Assembly (NCBI RefSeq): GCF_004116455.1
Contig: NZ_PDJU01000003.1
Span: forward strand, 151,842 to 215,841
Direction: 5' to 3'
Source: Arcobacter sp. F155
GTDB lineage: Bacteria; Campylobacterota; Campylobacteria; Campylobacterales; Arcobacteraceae
DNA: 64,000 nt
Shown: positions 43,107-51,181 of the stretch, in pieces
Layout: each line of letters starts with the position of its first letter
How positions within the stretch are numbered: position 1 is the first letter of the stretch
The notes under the pieces: generated by a model
Told to the model about the DNA's origin: nothing
The model's input: only the letters and a program-made list of their open reading frames with translations
Database searches by the model: none
Program-made: the position numbers and the translations under genes

Positions 43107-44147
43107 ATGTTGATGACAATATATTTTTTGATAGCAGTTGGAGTCTCTTTTCTTTGTTCAATTTTAGAGGCTGTACTTCTTTCAATAACTGATTCTCATA
43201 TCGAGGTAGTAAAAAAAGAGAAAAAGAAGCTTGGTTCTTTAATGGAGTATCAAAAAAAGAATATAGACTTTTCAATCGCAGCAATTCTTACTTTAAACAC
43301 TTTTGCTCATACTTTAGGTGCAGCAGGTGTTGGTGCAGAGGCTGCAAAAATGTTTGGTGAAGAGTATATGTTTTATATCTCTGCTGTTTTAACGATTTTG
43401 ATTTTAGTATTTTCAGAGATTATTCCTAAAACTTTAGGTGCATATTATTGGAAAGGTTTAGCAGGTTTTGCAACTAGAACTATTAAAGGCTTAGTATTTA
43501 TTACTTATCCTATTTTAATCGTTATGAATAAAATCACTACTTTTATAACTCCTTCAAAAAAAGAGACTATGACAAAAGATGAGATTTTAGCAACAGCTAC
43601 AATTGCAGAGAAAAAAGGTGTATTAAGAGTAAAAGAAACAGTTATGATTGAAAACCTTTTAAATCTAAATGAGATAAAGGTAAAAGATGTCTTTACTCCA
43701 AGATCTGTGGTTTTTTCTGTACAAAAAAATGATTTTTTAGATAGTTTTAATGATAGAACAAAAGTTGATTTAGAAAAGTTCAAAGAGTATTCAAGGGTTC
43801 CTATTTATGATGAAGATATTGATGATATTGTAGGAATAGTTATTTCAAAAGAGTATTTCCATGAAATGCTTGAAGACAATTATGAAACAAAAGAAGACTT
43901 AATAAAACCAGTTCTTCGTGTAAATGAAAATATCTCTATTTCTAAACTTATTGATATGTTCTTATTAAAAAAAGAGCATCTATTTATTGTAACAGACAAT
44001 TATGAGCAAACAGAAGGTGTAGTGACGTTAGAAGATGCCTTAGAGTCTTTACTTGGTGCTGAGATTGTAGATGAACTTGATAGTAATGTTGATTTACGAG
44101 AAGTTGCAAAAATGCAAATGAAAAATGCTAGAAAGATAGGAGTGTAA
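43107..44147 (+). CDS. CNNM/CBS-domain transporter-like protein (HlyC/CorC family)
   Basis: The 346-residue protein has an N-terminal DUF21/CNNM membrane domain with about four helices (SILEAVLLSITDSHIE, FSEIIPKTLGAYYWK) and two CBS motifs in the C-terminal half (VKDVFTPRSVVFSV, ISISKLIDMFLLKKEHLFIV). Such proteins handle Mg2+ or other cations. It lacks the C-terminal CorC-HlyC domain, so it is a short form. A hairpin follows. Confidence 0.88.
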   Translation: MLMTIYFLIAVGVSFLCSILEAVLLSITDSHIEVVKKEKKKLGSLMEYQKKNIDFSIAAILTLNTFAHTLGAAGVGAEAAKMFGEEYMFYISAVLTILILVFSEIIPKTLGAYYWKGLAGFATRTIKGLVFITYPILIVMNKITTFITPSKKETMTKDEILATATIAEKKGVLRVKETVMIENLLNLNEIKVKDVFTPRSVVFSVQKNDFLDSFNDRTKVDLEKFKEYSRVPIYDEDIDDIVGIVISKEYFHEMLEDNYETKEDLIKPVLRVNENISISKLIDMFLLKKEHLFIVTDNYEQTEGVVTLEDALESLLGAEIVDELDSNVDLREVAKMQMKNARKIGV

Positions 44148-44148
44148 T

Positions 44149-44174
44149 CTAAAGGAGAAAATTCCTTTAGATAT
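44149..44174. terminator. Bidirectional hairpin between CNNM and rhodanese genes
   Basis: ATCTAAAGGA (44149-44158) and TCCTTTAGAT (44165-44174) form a 10-bp stem with a 6-nt loop between the two convergent stop codons; ATTATTT follows on the plus strand. Confidence 0.7.
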
Positions 44175-44695
44175 TATTTCTTCTCTTTACAGTGTTCTGC
44201 AAAGAAGTTACCAAATTTAAGACCAGTTCCACCTTTGTCTTTTTTTACTGTATATTTTGTAACTACAGGATTACACTCATCAATCCAAGAGTATAAATCA
44301 TAAACTTTAACTTGTTTAAATCCCATTTTTCTAATTGTTTCTGCTTCAATTGAAGCTCTTGCAGCAGAGTTACAAACGATAATCACATTTTGTTTGATAA
44401 AGTTATCATCCATATCTAAAGCGTGTAAAGCTAAACCTTTTTCTGGTGCTTGTCTTCCAATTCTAACTGAACCTTTGATATGTGCAGCTGCCCACTCTTC
44501 CATTGTTCTTACATCTGCTACTAACCAATCTTTTGCTTTTAAAGCTTTTTTTACATCTTCTGTTGTTGCATATGTACCATTTGCTTTATTCTCTTTTTTA
44601 AGCATTGAGCTTAATTTGTTGTAATCTACAAACTCTGCTGCAAACATTGAACTTGTTGCAAGGGCTAAAGTTAATAAAAGTGCTTTTAATTTCAT
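44174..44695 (-). CDS. Periplasmic rhodanese-like protein
   Basis: The 173-residue protein has a signal peptide (MKLKALLLTLALATSSMFA) and one rhodanese domain with the WLVADVRTMEEWAAAHIKGS motif and the active loop VCNSAARAS carrying the catalytic Cys. Sulfur transfer in the periplasm is the general role of the family. The first rhodanese-type loop is normal length, so activity is expected. The gene is monocistronic. Confidence 0.88.
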   Translation of the reverse strand: MKLKALLLTLALATSSMFAAEFVDYNKLSSMLKKENKANGTYATTEDVKKALKAKDWLVADVRTMEEWAAAHIKGSVRIGRQAPEKGLALHALDMDDNFIKQNVIIVCNSAARASIEAETIRKMGFKQVKVYDLYSWIDECNPVVTKYTVKKDKGGTGLKFGNFFAEHCKEKK

Positions 44696-44886
44696 TAGTT
44701 TTCCTTATGATTTTATTTGTAGAATTATAATCTATAGTTATTTATCTTATGCTTAAAAAAAACTTAACATGATTTATGATAATTATTAACTGTAGTTATA
44801 TATCTATAAAAAAGAGTTTCTTTTTATTTGTTCTTTATTCAGATGTACTATAATTACATATTTTATTTTATGACATAGGGAACAAA

Positions 44887-45270
44887 ATGGATAATACAGA
44901 TTTAACAAAAACACCTGAAACAAAGTTTGAAAAGAAGCTTGTACAGGATGCATTCAATGTGAATGTAGCTTTTTATGTTCACCTAAAAGAGTATAATGAT
45001 CACGTTAGAAGTGAATTAGAGAAAAGACTTGAAGAGGTATTTTTTTATTCAAGAGGTGTTGAGTGGAAATTCGATAGTTTTGGAATAGAAAAAGCAGGAA
45101 AAAGAGGTAAAAATATTGTAGGTTACTTTGTTTTTAGAACTGCAAACATTACAGAGCTTAAAAAGCTTTTCAAAGAGTACTTTGAAGACTATGACAATGC
45201 AATTAAAATCACTTGCTCAGTTGCTGAGTATAAGAAGATTGATGAAACTTTCTTTGAGTTAGATGTTTAA
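44887..45270 (+). CDS. Conserved-looking protein of unknown function (127 aa)
   Basis: The 127-residue soluble protein has no signal peptide, membrane helix or cysteine-metal motif. Sequence segments such as VNVAFYVHLKEYNDHVRSEL and GKNIVGYFVFRTANITEL show alternating hydrophobic spacing of an alpha/beta domain, but no family is recognised. The ATG at 44887 follows AGGGAAC and a TATAAT -10 (44849-44854) lies upstream. Confidence 0.65.
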   Translation: MDNTDLTKTPETKFEKKLVQDAFNVNVAFYVHLKEYNDHVRSELEKRLEEVFFYSRGVEWKFDSFGIEKAGKRGKNIVGYFVFRTANITELKKLFKEYFEDYDNAIKITCSVAEYKKIDETFFELDV

Positions 45271-45358
45271 CATCTAGCTCAAGCAAAAACTTACATAAAA
45301 ATTTCACTTATTTAAATAGATTGGAATATAATAAACTTATAGTATGAAGGAGTTTATT

Positions 45359-46162
45359 ATGAGTCTTAAAAAAATCACATCTTTAACAATGTTATTGTCA
45401 ATGATTCTTATGACTTACACTGGAATCATGTTGTTTATCTCTCCTCCTGGAAGAGTTGCAAAATGGTCTAACTGGGAAATATTAGGATTAGGAAAAGAAG
45501 AGTATGCACAGGTACACTCAACTTTTATGGTTCTATTTATAATAGCTACTATTTTACATATATATTATAACTGGAAACCTATGCTTAGTTATATGAAAAA
45601 TAAAGCAAAAGTAGTAGTTGTATTTACAAAAGAGATGGCTGTAGCTTTTGTGATTACACTTGTTTTTTTGGTAGGAACTTTAAATGAAGTATCTCCGTTT
45701 TCTACATTTATAGATTTTAGTGAAGATATAAAAAATTCATGGGAGCAAAAGTATGAAAAAGCTCCATATTCCCATGCAGAACTTGATACCTTAGAAGAGT
45801 TTGCTTTAAAAGTAGACTTTGATTTAGAAAAAAGTTTGGCTATTTTAAAATCAAAAAATATTGAAGCAGATGAAATGGATACTTTAAAAGATATTGCTAA
45901 AAACAATAACATAAGTGCTCAAAAAGTTTTCTCAATATTAAGTGAAAAACAAGAAGTTAGTGTTAAAAAGTCTGATTCACTTTCTGGCTTAGGAAGAAAA
46001 AATATTTCACAAATAGCAAATGATTTAGGCATTGAGACAGAAGAGTTAATAGCTAAATTAAAAGTTTTAGGAATAGATGCAAAAGGTGAGGATAAGTTTA
46101 AAAGCTTATGTGAAAGTGTAGGAAAAACACCAAAAGAAGTAATAGAAGAGTTAGGGTTTTAA
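45359..46162 (+). CDS. DUF4405-type membrane cytochrome-b561-like protein with C-terminal helical repeats
   Basis: The 267-residue protein has about three membrane helices (residues 5-95) with possible heme-ligand His residues in QVHSTFMVLFIIATILHIYYNW, as in DUF4405 (a reduced cytochrome-b fold). After residue 130 come short repeats built on LxxFAxxxxxxLxxxLxxLKxxGI: LDTLEEFALKVDFDLEKSLA, MDTLKDIAKNNNISAQK, LGIETEELIAKLKVLGI and others. The start is the ATG at 45359, which is preceded by AAGGAG; the upstream ATG at 45344 would hold that ribosome-binding site inside its coding part. Function is unknown. Confidence 0.75.
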   Translation: MSLKKITSLTMLLSMILMTYTGIMLFISPPGRVAKWSNWEILGLGKEEYAQVHSTFMVLFIIATILHIYYNWKPMLSYMKNKAKVVVVFTKEMAVAFVITLVFLVGTLNEVSPFSTFIDFSEDIKNSWEQKYEKAPYSHAELDTLEEFALKVDFDLEKSLAILKSKNIEADEMDTLKDIAKNNNISAQKVFSILSEKQEVSVKKSDSLSGLGRKNISQIANDLGIETEELIAKLKVLGIDAKGEDKFKSLCESVGKTPKEVIEELGF

Positions 46163-46172
46163 CTCTTCTATT
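46141..46172. terminator. Bidirectional terminator across two stop codons
   Basis: The 13-bp perfect stem AATAGAAGAGTTA (46141-46153) / TAACTCTTCTATT (46160-46172) has a 6-nt loop, and both convergent stop codons lie in its arms. Confidence 0.75.
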
Positions 46173-46821
46173 TAAGTAGTTTAAAGATATCAATTGGAGT
46201 TTCAACTATATGGTCGGCTCCATTTTCAATCAACTCTTTTGGACCTCTAAATCCCCAAGATACACCAACTGCTTTCATATTTGAGTTTTTTGCAGTTTGC
46301 ATATCCACATCGCTATCTCCCACAAAATAGATATTTTCACACTCTAGATTTAAAGCATTTGCAATTTCTATAGCTGCACTTGGGTGGGGTTTTTTAGGAA
46401 CATGCTCTTTTGAACCATGTACTTCCAAGATATTTGAATATTTCGGGAAAAACTCATCAACATATTTGATTGTAAACTCATGGGGTTTATTTGATAATAC
46501 AGCTACTTTTATCTCATTTTCATGTAAAAGGTCTAATAAGTCATAAATGCCATCATAAGGCTTTGTATTATCGTGTAGCTCTTGGTCATATACTTCTTTA
46601 AATCTTTCTAGAACTTTTCTATTTAACTCTTCTGTAGAATCTTTAGGTACAGCATTATTAACTAAAACTTCTGCACCTCCACCAACAAAATATTTGTAAG
46701 TTGCTATTTCATGGGTTGGTAGATTAAACTCTTTTAAAACAATATTTGAACAAAGTGCAATATCTGTTAAAGAATCTATTAGTGTTCCATCTAAGTCAAA
46801 TATAAATCCATTATTTTTCAA
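46168..46821 (-). CDS. HAD-family phosphatase, phosphoglycolate-phosphatase-like
   Basis: The 217-residue HAD hydrolase has motif I FIFDLDGTLIDSL, motif II VAVLSNKP, motif III Lys in PKKPHPSAA and motif IV YFVGDSDVDMQTA. It is of the Gph type, which removes phosphate from 2-phosphoglycolate. The substrate is not certain from sequence. It lies 27 bp after an MFS gene in the same direction. Confidence 0.85.
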   Translation of the reverse strand: MKNNGFIFDLDGTLIDSLTDIALCSNIVLKEFNLPTHEIATYKYFVGGGAEVLVNNAVPKDSTEELNRKVLERFKEVYDQELHDNTKPYDGIYDLLDLLHENEIKVAVLSNKPHEFTIKYVDEFFPKYSNILEVHGSKEHVPKKPHPSAAIEIANALNLECENIYFVGDSDVDMQTAKNSNMKAVGVSWGFRGPKELIENGADHIVETPIDIFKLLK

Positions 46822-46848
46822 AGTAGTTCCTCATAGTTTATTTTTTGT

Positions 46849-48036
46849 TTATTTTTCTATTATATTAGAAGATATTTTATCCTTTGAAAATATAAAAGAG
46901 ATAAAAACTGTAATTAATGCTAAAAGTGAAGTAATCATAAATATATCAGAATAGTCTTTTGTGATATCGTGAACTACTCCCGCAACAAATGGTCCAAAGG
47001 CTTGAAATACTGCAAAGAGAATAGTTACAAGGGAAAAGACTTTTGCTGTTTTACTTCCATGAAACTCTATTGAACAAAGTAAAGTTACCAAAGAAGGAAT
47101 ACTCCAAACAGAGATACCAAATAAAATTACTGAAACCCAAATAGAAAAAGAAGGAAGACTAAAAGCTAAACTTCCATGGGCTATAGTTTGTAAAGTAAAT
47201 ACAAAAATCAATGTTTTGTATGCTCCAATCTTATCTGCTAATGTTCCAAATAAAAAGCCAGAAAAAATACTCATAAATCCAAGTAAAGTCCAAAAGTTAC
47301 CTGAAATATGTGTTGATAATTCATACTTTTGCATTACAGCACTTACAAAAAAGGTTACATAAATAGAGTAAGTAAAACCAAACACTATATAAACAAATGC
47401 AATCTTCCAAAAGCTTGTTGTAGTAATAAACTCTTTAGTTTTAAATGTGATATCACTTATATTGTGAGCTGCATGTTTTTTTATTCCAGGTTGGGACATA
47501 AAAGCAACAACTAGAAGGATTAAACAAAAAATTATCCATGCTGTTTCCCAAGGAACATCTTTTACAATATCTTGTGTAAAAGGAACTATTTGCCCACTTA
47601 ATACTATGGCTAAACCACTTGCACTTACTATTATCCCTAAAGCTTTTCCCCTAATATTTTTAGGAATAACATTTGAGATATAAGCCATAATAGCAATATT
47701 TGAAATAGCAGAAAAGAAGCCACTAAAAGAATAGAAAAACGATACAAGTTTGTAGTCACTTGTAAGGGTCATTAAAAACATAGAAAAGGCTTGTAATAAA
47801 ATAGTTGTAAAGATTAATCTATGAGTAGAAAATTTTCTATATAAAAAGTTTGCAAAGAATATTCCAATAAAATAGCCAATAAAGTTTGCAGTTCCTATAA
47901 AACCTACTTGTGAAGAACTAAGAAGTAGACTATCTTGTAAGTTTGGTAGAACCATTCCAAAAGAGAATCTTCCAAAACCTAAACAGGCTAAAATTACTAA
48001 AAATGATGCGATAATTGATTTTATATATGGTTTCAT
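46849..48036 (-). CDS. MFS transporter
   Basis: The 395-residue protein has twelve predicted membrane helices with typical MFS landmarks (FGRFSFGMVLPNLQDSL at the N-terminus, FGTLADKIGAYKTLIF between helices 8 and 9). The substrate is not identifiable; the N-terminal half is YbfB-like. It is the first gene of a two-gene minus operon with the HAD phosphatase, divergent from ung. Confidence 0.85.
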   Translation of the reverse strand: MKPYIKSIIASFLVILACLGFGRFSFGMVLPNLQDSLLLSSSQVGFIGTANFIGYFIGIFFANFLYRKFSTHRLIFTTILLQAFSMFLMTLTSDYKLVSFFYSFSGFFSAISNIAIMAYISNVIPKNIRGKALGIIVSASGLAIVLSGQIVPFTQDIVKDVPWETAWIIFCLILLVVAFMSQPGIKKHAAHNISDITFKTKEFITTTSFWKIAFVYIVFGFTYSIYVTFFVSAVMQKYELSTHISGNFWTLLGFMSIFSGFLFGTLADKIGAYKTLIFVFTLQTIAHGSLAFSLPSFSIWVSVILFGISVWSIPSLVTLLCSIEFHGSKTAKVFSLVTILFAVFQAFGPFVAGVVHDITKDYSDIFMITSLLALITVFISFIFSKDKISSNIIEK

Positions 48037-48112
48037 TCTATTTTTTATCTTCTCTAATAGGCTTTTTTAAATTTAATCTGCAATAATACTCTTTTATAAC
48101 TAAAGGTAGATT

Positions 48113-48763
48113 ATGAACAGATGGGATGATATTTTAAATATTGAAAAAAATAAAGATTATTATAAAAGTTTAGAAAAGTCTTTAGAAAAAGAGTATGCAA
48201 CAAAAAAGATTTTTCCACCAAAAGAGTTGATTTTTAATGCTTTTGAAAAAACACCTTTAAAGGATTTAAAGGTAGTTATTTTAGGACAAGACCCTTATCA
48301 TGGAGAAGGACAAGCACAAGGTTTCTCTTTCTCAACACCAAGTGATATTAAAAACCCTCCTTCTATGCAAAATATTTTAAAAGAGATAAAAGAGGATTTA
48401 GGAAATGACTCTATTTGTTTAGATGGAGACTTGACACCTTGGGCAAAACAAGGAGTTCTTTTATTAAATGCAATTCTTACAGTTGAAGAAGCAAAACCAA
48501 AATCCCACCACAAAATGGGTTGGGAAACTTTCACTGACAATATTATTAAATATATCTCATCATCATGTGAAAATATAGTTTTCATACTTTGGGGAGCTCC
48601 TGCTATTAAAAAAAGCAAACTAATTGATGAAACAAAACATCATATTTTAACTGCGCCTCATCCAAGTCCTTTATCTTCTTATAGAGGTTTTTTTGGGTGT
48701 AAACATTTTTCAAAAACAAATGAGATTTTAAAACAAAACAATAAAGAGCAAATACAATGGTAA
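48113..48763 (+). CDS. ung: Uracil-DNA glycosylase
   Basis: The 216-residue family-1 UDG removes uracil from DNA. It has the water-activating loop LGQDPYHGEGQAQGFSFS, the PPSMQNILKEI motif, the LLLNAILTVEEAKPKSH block and the DNA-intercalating loop HPSPLSSYRGFFGCKHFS. The start follows AAAGGTAG. It overlaps the next gene by 7 bp. Confidence 0.97.
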   Translation: MNRWDDILNIEKNKDYYKSLEKSLEKEYATKKIFPPKELIFNAFEKTPLKDLKVVILGQDPYHGEGQAQGFSFSTPSDIKNPPSMQNILKEIKEDLGNDSICLDGDLTPWAKQGVLLLNAILTVEEAKPKSHHKMGWETFTDNIIKYISSSCENIVFILWGAPAIKKSKLIDETKHHILTAPHPSPLSSYRGFFGCKHFSKTNEILKQNNKEQIQW

Positions 48764-49155
48764 TAAATGAAGATACTTGGGAATTAGTGACAACTGATAG
48801 TATAAATCAGTTATTAAGAGTTAAAAAAGATATTGATTTAGAAGGTTTTGAGACCTTAGTAGTAGTAAAACATAACTTCCATGTGGCAGATGATATTATG
48901 TTTCCAGACCCTGCATGTTTAGCATTTTTTACAGCCTTTGAAAAAAATCATTTAGAAAAACTTGAAGAAGAAAGCTTTTTAAAGCTTTGTGCAGTTGATA
49001 TAAAAGAGGGAGTTATGAAGTTTTATATCTATTGTAAAAACTATGAGCAAACTATTGAGCAACTAATTGAGTTCTTAAAAACAAATAGTTTATATGAATG
49101 TGAATTTGAAGTAAGTATTGAAGATAAAGGAGCTAGATTAAAAAATTTAATCTAG
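48757..49155 (+). CDS. DUF695-like protein
   Basis: The 132-residue soluble protein resembles the DUF695 fold: WELVTTDSINQLLRVKKDI, then DPACLAFFTAFEKNH and a C-terminal EFLKTNSLYECEFEVSIED. Family function is unknown. It overlaps ung by 7 bp, so it is translationally coupled to it. The stop codon lies in the arm of the terminator at 49131-49157. Confidence 0.6.
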   Translation: MVINEDTWELVTTDSINQLLRVKKDIDLEGFETLVVVKHNFHVADDIMFPDPACLAFFTAFEKNHLEKLEEESFLKLCAVDIKEGVMKFYIYCKNYEQTIEQLIEFLKTNSLYECEFEVSIEDKGARLKNLI

Positions 49156-49157
49156 CT
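49131..49157. terminator. Bidirectional terminator overlapping CDS ends
   Basis: The 12-bp perfect stem AGCTAGATTAAA (49131-49142) / TTTAATCTAGCT (49146-49157) has a 3-nt loop. It spans the stop codon of the plus gene and abuts that of the minus gene. Confidence 0.78.
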
Positions 49158-49546
49158 TATTTGTTTAGTTCAGTTAGTAGGTTAACGAAATTTCTATTAT
49201 GAATTTTGTTTACTTGCATAAAAATAAATGCAACAACAATAACATTTAAGTGAATCATTGCTTCTTTGAACTCTAAAAATGCTAAAACAATACCAGCAAC
49301 TAAGATAAAAATTGGATATGCTAGTTTAACTCTTTGCTCATCCCTTGCAAAAAGAATTTGATAATCTTTTAGATTTGAACTTATAAAAGATTTGTCCTCT
49401 GCTGTAAGTTTTTTCTTGTTTTTTAGGTCATCTAAACCTTTTAATACATCTAACTTTTGTTTGTATTGATAATATTTTACAAATATCATGATTAGTATAA
49501 CCATTGATATAAAGTTAGATATTAACTCTAGTGGTATTTGTCCCAT
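49157..49546 (-). CDS. Small membrane protein with three predicted helices
   Basis: The 129-residue protein has one N-terminal helix (about 7-24), a charged cytoplasmic stretch (VLKGLDDLKNKKKLTAEDK) and two more helices (about 76-93 and 97-112). I do not recognise the family. The start at 49546 follows GGGGA. It is monocistronic and convergent with the DUF695-like gene. Confidence 0.65.
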   Translation of the reverse strand: MGQIPLELISNFISMVILIMIFVKYYQYKQKLDVLKGLDDLKNKKKLTAEDKSFISSNLKDYQILFARDEQRVKLAYPIFILVAGIVLAFLEFKEAMIHLNVIVVAFIFMQVNKIHNRNFVNLLTELNK

Positions 49547-49672
49547 TGTGTCTTTCCCCTTTGATTTAAAAGATTTTATTATATTTGAGTTTATACTTTA
49601 CTAATGAGCAGTTTAAATAAAATTAAATGTTATTTATATATAATTTAATTTATTATATAAAAGGAGCAAGAA

Positions 49673-49924
49673 ATGAAAAAAATATTCTTAGGACTAATGT
49701 TGAGTTGTGCATTTTTATTTGCATCAATTGACTTAAATAGCGCAAGTAAAGAGGAGTTGATGCAGATAAAAGGCATAGGTGAAAAAAAGGCTTCAATGAT
49801 AATTGACTTTAGAAAAAAACAAAAAATTAATAATCCTAAAGATTTATTAGTTTTAAAAGGTTTTGGAAAAGGTTTGATTAAAAATATTGAAAAAGATGTA
49901 AAAGTTAAAGAAGCTAAAAAGTAG
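49673..49924 (+). CDS. ComEA-like helix-hairpin-helix protein
   Basis: The 83-residue exported protein has a signal peptide (MKKIFLGLMLSCAFLFA) and one helix-hairpin-helix DNA-binding motif (LNSASKEELMQIKGIGEKKA, ...LVLKGFGKGLIKNI). This is the ComEA arrangement, a periplasmic double-strand DNA receptor for natural transformation. The start follows AAAAGGAGCAAG. It is monocistronic. Confidence 0.88.
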   Translation: MKKIFLGLMLSCAFLFASIDLNSASKEELMQIKGIGEKKASMIIDFRKKQKINNPKDLLVLKGFGKGLIKNIEKDVKVKEAKK

Positions 49925-49982
49925 CTATATATTAAAACCTAGGAAATTTTCTGCTAAAATACTATCTAAAAAGGAGTTTGGT

Positions 49983-50396
49983 ATGAAAATTTCTGGGAAT
50001 TCTTTTTGCCCATGTGGGAGCTTAAAAAAGTATAAAAAATGCTGTAGACTATTTCACTTTGGTGAAACTCCTTTAACTGCATTAGAGCTTATGAAATCAA
50101 GATATAGTGCTTATGTTGCAAACAATCAAGACTATATTATTTCAACTACTCATAGAGATAATGCAGAATATACAACTGATATTCAAGGTTGGAAAGACTC
50201 AATAAACAATTTTTCAAAGTATAGTGACTTTAGAAAGTTAGAGATATTAGACTTTATTGATGGTCAAGAGGTATCTTATGTGACTTTTAAAGCCACTATA
50301 TTTCAAGGTGCAATTGATTCTTCTTTTGTGGAAAAAAGTAAATTCCTAAAAGTAGATGGAAGATGGTTGTATCATAGTGGAGAATTTGTACAATAA
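49983..50396 (+). CDS. YchJ family protein with SEC-C motif
   Basis: This 137-residue protein has an N-terminal SEC-C zinc motif (CPCGSLKKYKKCC) and the YchJ core (TALELMKSRYSAYVANNQDYIISTTH, SKFLKVDGRWLYHSGE). The family is an NTF2-like domain of unclear function; the SEC-C motif binds zinc. The gene lies 19 bp before the YaaA gene in the same direction. Confidence 0.88.
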   Translation: MKISGNSFCPCGSLKKYKKCCRLFHFGETPLTALELMKSRYSAYVANNQDYIISTTHRDNAEYTTDIQGWKDSINNFSKYSDFRKLEILDFIDGQEVSYVTFKATIFQGAIDSSFVEKSKFLKVDGRWLYHSGEFVQ

Positions 50397-50415
50397 ATTA
50401 TAAAGGTAAAGATAT

Positions 50416-51156
50416 ATGAAGATTTTATTAGCTCCAGCAGAGACAAAAAATAGTGGTGGAGAAAACAAACCTTTTTGTAAAGAGAACTTTTTTTTAGAAG
50501 AGTTATTTGAAAAAAGAGAAGAGATTTTTAATACTTACGAAGAGTATGTTTCAAGTTTAACAATAGAAGAACTATCTAAATGGTTTGGTTTAAAAAAGCT
50601 AGAAGAAGTAGAAAAATACAAAGAGAGTTTAAAAGATAAGCCAACTATGAAAGCTATCAATAGATATGAAGGTGTTGCCTTTGATGCTTTAGATTATAAA
50701 AACTTAGATGAAAAAACGCAAAAGTATATAGATGAGAATGTATTGTTATTCTCAAATCTTTTTGGTCCAATAAAAGCAAATGATTTAATACCTGACTATA
50801 AATATAAGCAAGGTGCAAAACTTCCTAATATAAATGTTGAGAAATTTTATTTAGAAAACTTTTCAGATAGTTTAGATGAGTTTGTTGGTGAAGAAGTGAT
50901 TGATTTACGAGCAGGTTTTTATGAGAAGTTTTATAAAGTAAAAAAAGCAAATGTTTTGACATTTAAATTTATAAAAGATGGGAAAGTTGTTTCTCACTGG
51001 GCTAAGTTTTATAGAGGAAAACTTTTACAAGAAATAGCAAAAAATGATATAAAAAATCATAGTGAGTTTATGCAAATTCAAATTCCTGGATTAAAGCTTG
51101 AAGAGATTCAAGAAAAGAAAAACGTGAAACTACTTATAATGAGTATCGAGGATTAA
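50416..51156 (+). CDS. yaaA: Peroxide stress protein YaaA
   Basis: The 246-residue protein has the YaaA/DUF328 start (MKILLAPAETKNSGGE), the NRYEGVAFDALDYK segment and the DLRAGFYEKFYK motif. E. coli YaaA limits free iron and oxidative damage during peroxide stress and binds DNA. A perfect palindrome (51155-51180) begins in its stop codon. Confidence 0.9.
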   Translation: MKILLAPAETKNSGGENKPFCKENFFLEELFEKREEIFNTYEEYVSSLTIEELSKWFGLKKLEEVEKYKESLKDKPTMKAINRYEGVAFDALDYKNLDEKTQKYIDENVLLFSNLFGPIKANDLIPDYKYKQGAKLPNINVEKFYLENFSDSLDEFVGEEVIDLRAGFYEKFYKVKKANVLTFKFIKDGKVVSHWAKFYRGKLLQEIAKNDIKNHSEFMQIQIPGLKLEEIQEKKNVKLLIMSIED

Positions 51157-51180
51157 GAAGTACTCATATGAGTACTTCTT
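51155..51180. terminator. Perfect 26-bp palindromic bidirectional terminator
   Basis: A fully symmetrical sequence with arms AAGAAGTACTCAT / ATGAGTACTTCTT lies between the convergent yaaA and fccB genes, adjoining both stop codons. CTTATTT follows on the plus strand. Confidence 0.78.
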
Positions 51181-51181
51181 C

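Noticed and set aside
43012..43284. 90-codon minus frame over the start of the CNNM gene
   Set aside because: It is antisense to the conserved membrane domain and to the promoter of that gene, has no ribosome-binding site and its product resembles no protein.
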